A stretch of DNA of 64,000 nt. It comes from Glandiceps talaboti. Taxonomy: Eukaryota; Hemichordata; Enteropneusta; Spengelidae. This document shows, one piece after another, positions 27,331 to 40,272 of this stretch. Each line of letters begins with the position of its first letter. The stretch's first letter is position 1. Position numbers and translations under genes: made by a program. The notes under the pieces are model-generated. The model saw nothing but the letters and a program-made list of their open reading frames with translations. It was not told the origin of the DNA and made no database searches. The stretch lies in the NCBI RefSeq assembly GCF_964340395.1, contig NC_135558.1, forward strand, positions 13,531,501 through 13,595,500, read 5' to 3'.

Positions 27331-27513
27331 TTATGCTGGAGTCAGAATTTACGGGGGGGGGGGGGCATGAACAAAATTGAGGTTCAAAGGGAGGGGGCAT
27401 GACAATTGTGATGGTCTGAAAGGGCCCCCGAATATTCTGCTCATGATTTGAACCAAAATTAAACCTCAGGAGCAGTTGTTTACCAAGTAAATTTACATTT
27501 GTATAAGTGTATG

Positions 27514-27514
<1 letters not shown>
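27331..27514 (+). repeat. Dispersed repeat family E, copy 2, with G run
   Basis: 27410-27490 matches 21238-21325 (TCTGAAAGGG, TGCTCATGA-TTGAACCAAA, CAGGAGCAG-TGTTTA-CAAG). A run of 13 G lies at 27353-27365. Confidence 0.55.

Positions 27515-27609
<95 letters not shown>
27515..27609. repeat. (CT)n microsatellite
   Basis: A pure CT run of 95 bp. Confidence 0.97.
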
Positions 27610-28692
<1,083 letters not shown>

Positions 28693-28709
28693 GTCTCCCC
28701 CTCTCTCTC

Positions 28710-29836
28710 GTCTCCGTATCGAAACTTATTCAGTCATAAAATCATCAGGTTTCTGACAATTTCCAATACCTGTTACAAGAAAGACTGCAGTACAAGAATA
28801 TTTGGTTAGCTACATGTATTACATCTGATGCCTTATACGTGACACGCACGATAATTGTCCAGTTTGCATCAGAGGGTGTGCCTCGCCTTCTGTAAATGTG
28901 CCGTACGTCTGGCTTGTCTGTCAGTGTCACATTTTGCTTCCCCTCTTCAGTTTTCTCAGATGTTTTAAGAATTTAAACATAGTCAGTGTCTGATCGACAA
29001 AAATTCTTTCCACTGAAGTTTAGAAAACATTTAGTGCAACTCTACGTAAACGTCATGTTGATGCATCATACATCATCATGAGACGTCACATTGACCTCAC
29101 ACTTCGCTTCGCGCTTCCTTCAACGTCCGGTCGTTATGAAACTAGTTCGAAGGCTTTCGCTAGCGATAGCGTGGCCAGTCTTGTTTTACTGCGTAATCGT
29201 CTAATGTTTTCCAAATAATTATGAATTAATTTATCTTTTTGTTTACACTTTGGGTATTTTACTTGCTATTAGAACTCCCGGGCAACTCATATTTAATTTT
29301 CCAACCTTAGAATTTGTTCAATGATCGTCAGGTTTGAGTACTTTCCTAAGCCGGTCCCACAACTGTTATACTTATAAGTTATAGCTGGGCGTTGTGACCG
29401 GTAACCGGCTATTATCTACATCACTGCCTACTAGGTACGTCAAAAACACACCGTTCGCACATGTGAGCCTGATTTTAGGCAAAATATCGGGCTATTAGAG
29501 TGCATACAGGCCCTTTTGTTCGCTTGTATTGTTTGCATTTGGTATTTGGCATTTCGCACGTTGTTTATTTGCACCATTCACAGTGTCTTATCATGCTTTG
29601 TGTAACTTGTAAGCCTAATCGACAACTGGGCCAACGGTTTTTACTAGACAAATTTGAAACAAATTTTGCGTCAGTTTGATGGTAAACCTGCTATATTGAC
29701 TACCAAACTTAGTTAACCCCAGTTATTTTTACTCATGTTGCATCACCATATATTTAGAAAGAGTATATATGAAATATGAGAGCCATGTGAAACTTCTTCA
29801 GTGCAAAATGGGATGAAGATATGAGGGCAAAGTCAG
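28710..29836. other. Intergenic, no gene seen
   Basis: No exon or repeat could be supported. Confidence 0.4.
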
Positions 29837-29845
29837 TGCTCCTTA

Positions 29846-29999
29846 TAGTCTCGCTGCCAGACTCGAGACTATCGTCCCTAATCTGTTTACCGAGCGGCGC
29901 AGCCGCGAGAAGAGCGGGACCAGTCCCCCTCTATTCTCGCGGCTGCGCCGCTCGGTAAACAGATTAGGGACGATAGTCTCGAGTCTGGCAGCGAGACTA
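29846..29999. mobile_element. Perfect foldback element, 65 bp arms, 9 bp target duplication
   Basis: The arms 29846-29910 and 29935-29999 are exact reverse complements around a 24 bp loop. The 9 bp TGCTCCTTA lies on both sides (29837-29845 and 30000-30008). The element is GC-rich in AT-rich surroundings and starts TAGTCTCGCTGCCAGACTCG. Foldback shape and a 9 bp duplication suit a non-autonomous Mutator-like element. No coding sequence is present. The perfect arms imply recent insertion or arm conversion. Confidence 0.88.
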
Positions 30000-30008
30000 T
30001 GCTCCTTA

Positions 30009-31018
30009 CAGCAGTTTGTTTTTCCCGCATATGCATACATTACCCATAATCCTTTTAAGTATTCTGCAGATATCTGTGCAATGTGCACTCATGACTCATG
30101 AAAATCTGGAATGCACTGATCGAAGCCAATTGTACAGTTATACTATAAAAACAGGAGTTATGAGTATAATTGAAAAAAAACAAGAGAATAAGAGATGAGG
30201 GCCCTCAGAATCGTCACGTAGAGTGATATAACAGTTACATGGATGCCGGGCATGTACCCATAGGTACGGGCCCGGGGGGGGGGGGGGGGTTCTGCATGCC
30301 GAACGTCATTAAGTATTTCCTTTACTTTGGTGCTCATGATCGTAATTTGGATGATGCCCAAGATATTTGAGGCGCGAATACCTGTTGTTCTTCTAAAGGC
30401 TTGTTTATTACTGTGAAGATCACACCCTAACACTTAATTGTTCTATAAACGACACATGGACAAGAATACTATTCCCATAGAGGTTAGTCTAGTTAATTCC
30501 TGATGGACCGTATTTCGTTCAGCGTTACGTTGTACATAACACGGTCAGTCAGAAACTATAGACGACATGGACGACATGGATGCCATATAATATTCCCAAT
30601 AGTCACTCAATTTTACTTAGCTAGAAATAATGTCCACAGACTCAAATCTGTCAGCACGTCTCTACTGTGAGTTTGTTGACGCTATTGGCCGGTCAGGTTT
30701 GTTAAGAAGCTCCATACACTAGCAATATTTGTGGCCCAATTTTAAACTATTATTGGAAACGATTGTCATGTCATCTAAATCTGTATTACTATGCATCAAA
30801 CGCGTAGAAATGTGAAACACGTTTAGTGGTGGCGGTATGTAGTGCATAATGAAAAGGCGTACTACGAACATTTATTTCAAAATGAGCCCTGTGATATTAC
30901 AATCTACGTACGTCCTAACCATGTAGTTCATATCATAAGCCTGCTTATATACATACATATGTATCGAATACACTAGCTACACGTATAGCGTTTATGTACG
31001 TATTGATTGCAAGCACGG
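30009..31018. other. Intergenic, no gene seen
   Basis: No gene was recognised. A run of 16 G lies at 30274-30289. Confidence 0.4.
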
Positions 31019-31278
31019 TAGATTTGAATATTCATTTGTTTACTGCCCGGTTATGGGGGTGAACTCATGAATATATTCTGAACTAAATGCAAATGTATTC
31101 AAATCACTTCCGACTCGCAATCTGAACTATTTTTCAGATCGAGTATAATCCGATTAGACAGGCGCTAATGGGAAAGTACAGAAACGTCCACCTCATCAGC
31201 ATAAAAGTACAGAATTGAACTCAATCTGAACTATAGTACGGAAAGTGTCGTAAACTGTACTATTTTTTCTACTAGTGT
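31019..31278 (-). mobile_element. 260 bp repeat, copy 2 (inverted partner of 13457)
   Basis: Reverse complement of 13457-13716 with no difference that I could see over 260 bp. The flanks are unrelated beyond the ends. Confidence 0.85.
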
Positions 31279-31956
31279 TACTAGAGCAACCGAAAGTGCG
31301 TACGTTGTTCATCTACATTTTTCAATCGGCATTCGTATGTCCCTAAATCCATCAATAATTCAAATGACATACTTTCCTTTTCAGATGTCGGTCAGATTTT
31401 TGAGCATAGATAAATCACAAAACTCCTGTGCATATCATCCGACACAATCACAAGCTGTCAGCTATTGGGCCACAAGCATAAAATTAACTGTTTCTCGTTT
31501 CAGAAAACTATTAAATATAATTACCGATGCTAAAAGGCATCCAAACGTCCAAAGTTGTTTCTCGTTTCCGAATACTATTAAAATAAGCACTAATATTATG
31601 CAGCCATACCCATAAAATAACTTGTTTCTCGTTTCAGAAGACCACTAAATACAATTATTGATATAATATCTTAAGAGTGACTAGGCAGATAAAACCTAAA
31701 TATGACCTTTGACCCAAATAAACTACTATAAAATGTGAACAATTCTCCAAAGTTACTAAACAGAGTGTCCATAGTACTAATACATACATTTGTTTTATGA
31801 TATAAAAGTTTGAAATGATTTTTTTAATAAGACTAATTATAAGTTAATCTAGGATTAGTGAACAATTTACCGATAAAAAAGAAATTTAACTTTTAATTTG
31901 TTCATAAAAATGGAATGTTTAGTTGAAAATACTAGGCCACGCAGTTAATTTCTAGC
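31279..31956. repeat. Degenerate 65-68 bp tandem units around 31489-31660
   Basis: The phrase TTTCTCGTTTC-GAA-AC-A-TAAA recurs at about 31492, 31557 and 31625, giving three diverged units. The flanking sequence is AT-rich with no gene recognised. Confidence 0.5.
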
Positions 31957-32034
31957 TAGGGTGGGTTATTGATGGCTGAAATATGGACAGATAACTAGGG
32001 TGGGTTAATGATGGCTGATATGTGGACAGAACTA
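31957..32034. repeat. 39 bp tandem pair
   Basis: Two adjacent units share CTAGGGTGGGTTA-TGATGG, CTGA-AT-TGGACAGA and differ at a few positions. Confidence 0.75.
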
Positions 32035-34763
32035 AAGTGTATATAAATGACCTGCAGCAATATCTTTATGTTGGAGATCAACCTATCAATTCATTTTTAC
32101 TCACATCAGAGAAAAAGTGGGACATGAAGAAGATCTCTCATGGGCTTCGATCAGTGCATTTTTTTACCTGTACATTTTATCTATTATATTGGTATTTCAG
32201 ATGAAAAGATAAACTTTCTTTGTAACCGCTGATAGTAATTTTTTTTAAACGAATCTTTAGATCCTGTAAAAATGAACACCAACATATCCATGCATTTTTA
32301 TATAGTATATTCAATAATGATTGTGAATGAAACACGGAACTCCCCTGAGGGGAATTTGATGTACATGTAGAATGATATATATATATGATTTCTAAATATA
32401 TGAAAGAGACCCAGTGCTAGCAATCTTTCAAAACAAAGGTAACCATATTTTAACGAATGATTACTACTTGGGAAGATCTCTTTAAAGGGCTATTTTTTTA
32501 GTCCGCTATATTTGAACTCTGGGTCGTTGCATTAGTGTTATCTTATCAGTGGAGCTGTAATGTTTGATTACAGGGGACCGCTCGTTCACTGCTCTTTATC
32601 ATCATCGAGTCTTTTCTGTAACTCTGCCAGAAAACTTTTTTTTCAGTCCTGTAAATTCTAATCATAATCCAATGTGGGCCTTTTAATAAAAAACAGATAC
32701 GACACGAAATTCGTTTTAGATATGAAATACATCAAAACAGGGGTTTGTTTTATTTCTACAGTTTAGTAACAAACACACTGAAGATTATAGGTTAAAAAGC
32801 AAGCCTCGGTTGCCAGCCTTTATTCGAACATGCTGACAAGCCTGGAAGATGAGCGCCCTCACGGGTAAGTGTCAGTAACGTCCAACATGACATAATCTTG
32901 ACTTCAAACTTACTATACTTCATATTTCCCAGGGTGCACATCACCAGCAACATTCACAAACGAGTGATATGATACAAAAGTTTATTTTTCAACTTTAACG
33001 AGTCAAAAATTTATCTCAAAGGAAAAAAAATGTTAATATGGAATGGTTGTTATGAGAAATGCGTCAAATAATTGGCACTGTTATTGTTATTCAAATATGC
33101 TAGGTCAGGTCAACTATTTGCATACTAGTATACACAAACACAGATCATTGTTAATGTTAGGGATAAAAACGAGCCGCATGACTGCCAGATGTGATCATAA
33201 TGTGTTATAATAGTCCTATACATGTGGATGCAGCAAACAGATTACAGATCTATCAAACTGTACTGAACCATGGTATAATTTAACCACCACATGGAACAGT
33301 ACAGGGGCTGTACAGCATTGTTGCATGCATCTACAGATATTAATAAACCGCGTGTCTGCGGTTCTGCTAGACTTGTCCCGTCGTATCTACCAGGCTATGA
33401 ACAATAAATAGATCATACAAAAACAACATGTAGAGCAAACTGTTTCTTGCCTCAAGGTCTGTGATACATCTGTCAGCCTACATAAGTTCTGCCCAATTGT
33501 GGCTTTGCCTACCAATTTGTGACACACCTGTGCAACTATATCACCATCTGCCAAGATCTCAGTGCATGACTCTTCTATGGACATCTGCCTCTTGTGCCAA
33601 GCTGTAGAATCATCTATAGATCTGTCTCTCTCACACACACACACACACGCATGCACATACACGTCGTATCTCATCAAATCTATGAAAGTTTTCTAAAAGC
33701 TGTACTTTTCTTCCAGAACTTTCACACATCTTGTTTATACACTGCACATCAACCATTATCCCATCGAGATCATCTCTAGATCTGCCCACTCATCTTGTCA
33801 GACTGTAGCCTGTGTACAGATCTGCTACACATCTATCTATCAATCCACTAAATGCATTATGCTCTACTTTGACCACGACTTAACCACACTCCCCAAGTTA
33901 TTGCATGTCTTACAGTTCCGTCCGCCACACAGCTTTAAACTATACACAATCAATGCATCCCGTCTAATCTCCATATTTGAAAATCTCGCTCTAACACTTG
34001 TAATGCTCATGTATCATGTATCATATATCATCTGCCACACACTTTCACATGATCTATTTAGAGACTTTCTGGATCAATTTCGTCAATCAAAGCAAAACAT
34101 TGCCAAATAGTTAAATAGTAGAAATAAAGAGAGTTGCATGATGTGATTGAATCTTAAAATGAGAAACATGATTTTAAAAAATAAAGACAATATACCCAGA
34201 ACTACAACTGAAATGAAAGAAGCAGCAAGCACATCATAACTCACTGAGACATATGCAGTCTTTTTTTTAAGGTGAACAAGTCCTTCCGTCTAGTGCGTTT
34301 AGAGAGCTCTCATTTGGGGTGAAGAAGTGTATATCTGAAAGTAGGCAGTGGCGAATGACAACCTGTCTGGGCAGAAGTGTCACACTTGTTGACCTCTCTC
34401 ATCGAACATGATTTAGCAATCACAAGCCTATGTCTCCCAAGTGGTACGTCATTATGTAGTTGGACTGCATGACAAACTCATCTTTTCTCAGTAATTTTGT
34501 TCATTATGTTGACTTTTCCCGTTGTTTTACACTCCGAAACATGCATATTGCATGATTGTGCAGTCTTCAATACCCCAGTAGTCTACTTATCGAAAAACAA
34601 AAGATTGTACAGTTTGGCCACTAGGGGCTAATTATCAGTCAGTTTTTGTACAGGTCTAGGTCTTTTTCAAATAGGCAAAATGTGATAGTTTCATCAACTC
34701 TTAATTGCTATGTCCAATACATAGTTCTTTATGGTTTTAATTTTCTTTTCTGTTCCCCTTTTC
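32035..34763. other. Intergenic, no gene seen
   Basis: No exon was recognised. From 33440 to 34050 the phrase ATCTGCC/ATCTGTC plus ACACA recurs irregularly, suggesting an old decayed minisatellite. A short CA repeat lies near 33635. Confidence 0.4.
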
Positions 34764-34769
34764 TTTATT
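34764..34769 (-). terminator. Candidate polyadenylation signal for the GABA-B receptor gene
   Basis: On the minus strand this reads AATAAA, about 1.0 kb downstream of the stop codon at 35769. It is one possible 3' end; AATAAA is common in AT-rich DNA. Confidence 0.25.
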
Positions 34770-35124
34770 TGCGCTGCAGCTACCTCCATTTCAAATGTAC
34801 AAAGTAAGATTTAATGTAAAAAGTAAAGAATGCATATCAGAAGATGTTATATAGAACAAAACAGACTGAATTAGTCAGACACATGTAAATATAATAATTC
34901 TATTTTTGCATATCTATGAGGTGATCTACATATTTAAAAGAAAGATGTGCATGACTTAGAAAGATGATGCGAAAATTACAAACTAATCGCAATAACATAT
35001 ATCCGCATCCTACAAGCAATACCTAAAAGTGTACAACATTAAAACTAAATAGCCCTGACATAATATGTGCCTCAGCTGATTGTGTTCAAAACAACTTCAA
35101 GCCATTCTCAGTGAAATCAAGCAG

Positions 35125-35400
35125 TAAAATAAGGGGTGCACCAAGCAATTCTTTGAGAAATAGAGGACAAAATGATACCAAAGTCTAACAAAATTTTTAA
35201 TTCAAAATGGCCGCTAAAAGCTGTCTGAACTCTACAAGAAAAAATAACCTATTGGCAATCCCCTTGAAGAAAAGATGGTGAACAACCAAATTTCTTTGAA
35301 TATTTCAAAAGCACCAGGCATAAGCTTTCATATGGCAAAAGTTTTGGGAGATTTGGGCTACACAAATTGGTCCCAGAGGTGCATTCTTTCTTAAAAGCTT
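35125..35400 (+). repeat. Dispersed repeat family A, copy in the presumed 3' UTR
   Basis: Shared order with 63255-63600: AAATAGAGG near 35160, AAAATGGC-GC at 35205, CAAAAGCACCA and CTTTCATATGGCAAA-GTTT near 35330. If the receptor 3' UTR extends to 34764, this repeat is transcribed with it. Confidence 0.5.
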
Positions 35401-35768
35401 ACACTGCTACCACATATATTCAGACGTACTGCACTCACAGGCCAGACCATCAAGAAGACAACCAAACAAAGGCACTCACCAATAGAAAATACACAAAACA
35501 TGGAAAAGGAGTACAAAAGTATGCTTGTCACAAAAAATGTTTGCTCTTCTTACAAAATTGAATGTCCTCGTTCAGTTTTTCTACAAGAAATAACATTTTT
35601 TCCCCCTAAAAAGTGTGGAAGGTACAAAATAACGTATAAATATGAATTACATTTAATAAAGGACTCATAACTATGAATTTTGTGCTATAAATTAGACTCT
35701 ATAAATATACTGTACTGTCTCCCCTTTCGTTTGACTGGTAAATTATTTTTGTAATCTGTTCGACGCAT

Positions 35769-36029
35769 CTATATATAGGACTCTGAGAATTCCTCGTCTG
35801 AACAAGCCGAGTTACGATGGCTTCTATTTATGGTAGCAGGCACTGACATGGACATTGAAGTGATAATTGCACTGTCTTCAATTGTGTCGACAGGAGGCGT
35901 TAGCTTGGAACCGTGGCTGCTACGACGAGACCATTGCGGTGATGGTGCACGTAGGTGTGTCGTGCTGCTAGGTCTTTCACGCATTCTTGAGGACAATAAC
36001 TCGTTGAGTTCACGAATGCGATTTTCTCT
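35769..36029 (-). CDS. GABA-B receptor subunit, last coding exon (coiled coil end, tail, stop)
   Basis: The exon follows the acceptor TTTCTCCCTCAG| and encodes 86 residues plus a TAG stop (35769-35771). It starts RENRIRELNELLSSRMRERP, finishing the coiled coil begun in the previous exon; the wording parallels vertebrate GABBR1 here. In that family this coiled coil pairs the two subunits. Just after it lie arginine pairs of RXR type (RMR, RER) and SRR, in the place where vertebrate GABBR1 carries its ER-retention signal. The tail is rich in Ser, Thr and Pro. It ends SESYI, which fits a class I PDZ ligand. The tail beyond the coiled coil is lineage-specific. Confidence 0.88.
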   Translation of the reverse strand, partial: RENRIRELNELLSSRMRERPSSTTHLRAPSPQWSRRSSHGSKLTPPVDTIEDSAIITSMSMSVPATINRSHRNSACSDEEFSESYI

Positions 36030-36270
36030 CTGAGGGAGAAAGCACAATGTTAATGTGATTAAAGAAAAATCTCCCTGCACCCACAAAGTTTAATTTGCCC
36101 AGATCAGATACACTTCAATTATCAATGAAGGAAGAAAATCCGACAAGGATTCAAAAGTGAAAATAAAGACAAATGGATTCCATATGTGGTGATTATAACG
36201 TCTGCTTTACATGTTATTTTTTTTATATTTTTCTTACTACCTATGAACTCTTCAAGAGTAAGTCACACAG

Positions 36271-36473
36271 CAATCTTATTAAAATCTGATGTGGTGAAAG
36301 TTGCTAAATGCTTTATTTACCTCTATTTCCATCGTTTTGTGTCGTTGTTTTTGTTTCGAGTGATGTGGGAAGGCGGCGATCACTCAAAACAAAAACGAAC
36401 GACACAAAATGGTGGAAATAGAGGTAAATAAAGCATTTAGCTGCTTTCACCAAATCAGATTTTAATCAGATTG
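36271..36473. mobile_element. Foldback MITE, CAATCT family, 203 bp, intronic
   Basis: The arms begin CAATCTTATTAAAATCTGAT and end ATCAGATTTTAATCAGATTG and pair over most of their length, including GCTAAATGCTTTATTTACCT. The 9 bp flanks GTCACACAG (36262-36270) and GTGACACAG (36474-36482) differ at one base. The ends match those of the element at 48136, so both belong to one family. A 9 bp duplication suggests Mutator-like transposition. It lies in the intron between the last two coding exons. Confidence 0.82.
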
Positions 36474-36589
36474 GTGACACAGTGACTGCACACATCCCCA
36501 ACCAGATTTAAACTGAATGCCTTCCATTAATTATGCAAATGATGCTTAAATATTCATGAGATGTTTACCAAAACCTACTCAGTTCTAGT

Positions 36590-36740
36590 CAGTACCCTGA
36601 AGAACATGTGTACCAAATTTCATTTGAATTTATAGAATCTTTTTTGAGAAAACGATGACACAGACAGACAAACACGCAGACAAGCAGACAGACATCCCAT
36701 CCCTAAAATATAACCTTCCCTTTATATGAAAGGTAATAAA
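36590..36740 (+). repeat. Possible retroposon fragment
   Basis: The phrase GTGTACCAAATTTCATTTGA, then GAGAAAACGATGACA and an imperfect CAGACA/CAAACA string, ends near TATAACCTTCCCTTT. The layout resembles dispersed repeats I recall from marine invertebrates, but I cannot name the family. Confidence 0.35.
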
Positions 36741-36882
36741 ATCCTAACAATCCTTTTTATGTCTTGTATTGCACATTAGGGGTGTTGTATGATGTGCTTA
36801 TAAGAGTTCATTATCTGTATAAAAAGAAGTGTAAAACTGAAGTCACAAAATGAGGGTGAAATACCGTGTTCACATGACTTAC

Positions 36883-37020
36883 TTCTGCTATTTGTCTTTT
36901 GATTTCTTCATTTTCAGCGGCTAACCTCTGCTGTCGCTCCTCGTCTTCTTTGCTAGGAACTGCAGCACCTGAGAGACTATGGCTATCCATTCCCTGGGGA
37001 TTGCGTCGCATCTCCAGAAC
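36883..37020 (-). CDS. GABA-B receptor subunit, exon for post-TM7 linker and first half of coiled coil
   Basis: The exon is bounded by TCTTGTTTAG| and |GTAAGTCATG and encodes 46 residues in phase 0. It starts VLEMRRNPQG, the juxtamembrane segment after TM7, then has a Ser-rich linker and enters a charged helix, EDEERQQRLAAENEEIKRQI. This aligns with the GABBR1 segment that opens the C-terminal coiled coil. The intron splits the coiled coil between IAE and the next exon's RENR. Confidence 0.92.
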
Positions 37021-37985
37021 CTAAACAAGATAAAACAACAATCAATAGGTTCACTACAAAGAACACAAAATCATCAACTGATTTTCACTTTAGATAAATT
37101 TCCAATTACAGATCACATCATTTCGCTCTCTCTAATGTAATTGTCATGGTGAAAATGTACTAATAAGTACATGGGTAGGAGACATTATCAATCACCCTCA
37201 TTTCAACAACATGCCTTTTTTTTCTGAATTGTCATGCTTAGGATAGATAGCTTGACACTTATTAAGTCCTTCAGCGAAAAAGTCAAAGGTTTAAACCTAT
37301 GCTTTAAAACAGAGTTTAAACTTATAACCAAAGTTTTATAGTCATTTCTGGGGTTCACATGCAAACTGAATTATTTCTTTGTGACGTTAATTCAAGCAAA
37401 CTCGTTCAATCAAAACTGAAGTACAACTTCTGTTATAAAAAGCTCACAAAAACGAATTACCAATTTCAGAATTTAAATTGAGTGTATACTCCTCAAACAA
37501 AACTAAAATTGAGGTTGGTTTAAACTTAAATTGAATCCAGGTCTACTAACAGATTTAATTTTAAGCTACATGCAAAGTTTTAACTATAAAAAGTTATATA
37601 TGTGTGCATGTGGAAGTTACAACCTAGTTGCAAGAAACCACTATCTTATCTTCAGCTTAACACTTATTATTGTACATATGCCCCGCAAAGGAGTTTCACC
37701 TTAATATGCACCATTGACAAGTCGTGTCTGTGTGTACATGCATGTGCAGAAGTTTGGGAAACATGTAGGAATGTACAGCCATGTAACTGTACATACAAAA
37801 GTTCAATGTAGCCGATCATGCCAATATTCAAGTACAGATATTTGATACGGATTAACACAATGCTTCAATCTCATATTACAGTATTCAAAGTTTTCCATAC
37901 TCTCTTCTTCCTTTATTACGCTAAATGTTTCAAACTGTAGATTCAGAAGATCTATTTTGATTACATTATTGTTAATTTTACTCAC

Positions 37986-38114
37986 CTTTGGTACAAATAT
38001 GAGTAGTAAAGTACAAAGACAACAGAATATAATAGCTAAAGACACAAATGCAAATGTGGCATTTTGTTGTGAGCGAATAATTAATGTGACAGGGGCTGTA
38101 ATGACACAAAGGAC
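37986..38114 (-). CDS. GABA-B receptor subunit, exon for TM6 end to TM7
   Basis: Bounded by TTTATTCACAG| and |GTGAGTAAAA, it encodes 43 residues in phase 0. It reads VLCVITAPVTLIIRSQQNAT and then the seventh membrane helix, FAFVSLAIIFCCLCTLLLIF, ending VPK. ITAPVT, SQQ and FAF-SLAI are close to GABBR1 TM6, extracellular loop 3 and TM7. Confidence 0.96.
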
Positions 38115-38836
38115 CTGTGAATAAATATAAAAAAAACAGGTAGCAAAAGTGAATTTTATTTGATTATCTGAGCTGGGAATATCTTCTTCATCAGTTACAT
38201 ATCAAAATATCTTTGCCATTATTACATACAGTGCTATCATACAAAGACAAATAGCTAAAATAGACAACAGTGAAAGTGAAAATCACATCTCTTTAAGATG
38301 AATCCAACTAGTAACTTATGAAAGCAAACAAAATGGTTGAAATTCCTGGTTACTGATAAAGAAGGTGTTCCTGAAGAGCTGTAAATTGTACAAGTCCTGA
38401 AACAGAGTGAAGGCTGCATTATGATAGATTTCAACACATTAACATTCAAGACACTAGCATACAATACAACGTTTCGTCTGGATCAACAATTTACTATTGC
38501 AGATAGCATTAGTGGAATCCTGACCCCCCCCCCCCCTCCTCACTCTTTCACTTCAAATTTACATTAATTATTATACAAACCACTTCCAATACATACATTA
38601 TACACTGCATTTACCAAGTCAACAACAACAACAGAGTATAAACAGCTATATAGTATTTTTATCTGACAATGGGGCAAAGAAATTTTATTCAAAAATTAAT
38701 ATAAACTGCAAAAATATTGAACATTAAATTTGGGACTATAGAGCAATCACAGCAGAATTATCTTCATAGTTATTTCAGTCCTAAAGACATCCCTCCACTT
38801 GTCAATGTCTGTAACTTATTATTAAAGGAGACTTAC
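38115..38836 (-). other. Intron of the GABA-B receptor gene
   Basis: No repeat element was recognised apart from a run of 13 C at 38524-38536. Confidence 0.6.
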
Positions 38837-38964
38837 CACAACATTATAAATACTCATGCCTACAAAGCGAGAGTCATTCAACTCCTTAACTGACATATTG
38901 CGAGTTTCATAAGCAAGGAAGAGACCAAATATTAGAAGCAGACCCTTAGCACCAAATATTACAC
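38837..38964 (-). CDS. GABA-B receptor subunit, exon for TM5, intracellular loop 3 and TM6 start
   Basis: Bounded by TTTTGTTCCAG| and |GTAAGTCTCC. Two bases complete the split Gly codon of the upstream exon (phase 1 intron); then 42 residues follow. It reads VIFGAKGLLLIFGLFLAYET (TM5) and RNMSVKELNDSRFVGMSIYN (intracellular loop 3 and start of TM6). The KGLL--G-FLA-ET block and the LND----GM-IYNV block are hallmarks of GABA-B receptors. The loop 3 wording is closer to vertebrate GABBR2 than to GABBR1, though insect GABA-B R1 is similar here. Confidence 0.96.
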
Positions 38965-40272
38965 CTGGAACAAAATAAAATATACATGATGTATATCCAG
39001 AATTATTCTTCATACTTATTACATGTGTATGTACATGCAATGATCACTTCTTGTTATTTGTTCAAGGCTTAAATGTCACCAAAAATGCAACCCTACTGTG
39101 AGTACAATGTATACTCAATGGCTAATTATATCACCATGTTCAAATAACATAGACCAAGACCTTGATTGTCCGATTAGTATTTGCAGTCAAAATAAAGAGT
39201 TTACAAAAACTGACATAGTAGGCGTACGCCTACATCCCCTCCTCTTTTTGAGGTATATGTAATTTACTTGCACATGTAATTGACTTTTAAACAAATATAC
39301 TATAATTGAACTTCACTGTATGTATAGCTAGTGAAAGTTAGTTTTCAAGAATGTTTCAGTCAAAAATTGTTGGACTAGGGTAAACTGAAATTAAAGCACT
39401 AGACATTTATAATTCCTTCATTTGCCTTTGGCTGGAATTTACAAGTTGAAAGCCTCAGATTTCTATGGCTGGGGTTAACTGCAGAATGTTAAACTTCCTT
39501 ACTCATAATGTGAACACTCAATTCCTTTATTTTGTGAAATTCAAACTCTGTGCATGACTCAATCTTACACTTGTCAAACAATCAATTTACTTGACTCAAC
39601 TCAGTTGATGAAAATTTACTCTGAAAGTGCGTGAATACAGCTGTAACTCCATTACACTACTCTATAAATTGAAATTAAATGCCAATGATTGCCTGTTAAT
39701 GCATTTTTATGTGCAATCAAAACAGACAATGGAGAACTTGATTTCTGTGTAGGGTGTTAATTTTGTAGCTTCAGGGACTATTTACTCTGGATCACCACTT
39801 AAAGTCTCCTCTATTGTGATTCTCTTATTTCTATAAAAATCTTATTTTTCACGTTGACAGAATAAATTGCTCGACATGTGTCATCTTGAATCCCATTTGA
39901 AAAATAAGTCAATGTGACATGCAACTTGAAGAGACATGTATCTTCATCAGGTTTTGCATTCAAGAATCTGCCATCTGAATCTGAGCTCACTCTTATACAT
40001 TTCCTTGAGTCCCTTCGGACCTTAATTCCTACAATCATAATGGTATACTCTTGACTTACCATTGTGGTTGATACCATTTTGTAAAGAAATAGGGCTGAGT
40101 AAGCTATTTCCTTACCACACAGAATGCTTGCAAGCGGCATTCATGTCTGTTCTTACTTTACATCTCCTATGGTCACGTTGGACCCTAATGCATACAACAA
40201 TAATGGTATATTCTTGGCAAACAATTGGTGGTTGATTCCATTTCAATAAAGGTGAATACATTTCATTCTTAC
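38965..40272 (-). other. Intron with a decayed exon-end duplication
   Basis: Apart from the duplicated exon end and donor at about 39986-40135, I see no element. Confidence 0.55.
39986..40135 (-). pseudogene. Decayed tandem copy of the TM4 exon end plus its splice donor
   Basis: This block parallels 40148-40295. Read on the minus strand both carry an AACATTCTGT/AGCATTCTGT core, then a GTAAG donor, then AAATGG-ATCAACCAC, AAGAGTATACCATTAT/AAGAATATACCATTAT and similar intron sequence. The copy keeps a good donor (TGTGTG|GTAAGGA, pseudo-exon end at 40116) about 157 bp downstream of the real one. It encodes only a remnant, KHSVW. Confidence 0.75.

Noticed and set aside
33387-33677. Minus-strand frame of 96 codons near 33.5 kb
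   Set aside because: The sequence is Cys-rich from a CA repeat and an irregular minisatellite; no domain or splice context was recognised.
40112-40272. Continuation of the TM4 exon frame past its donor as a longer exon
   Set aside because: The open frame past GTAAG has no family similarity, and the exact phase match with the TM5 exon requires the donor at 40271-40272.
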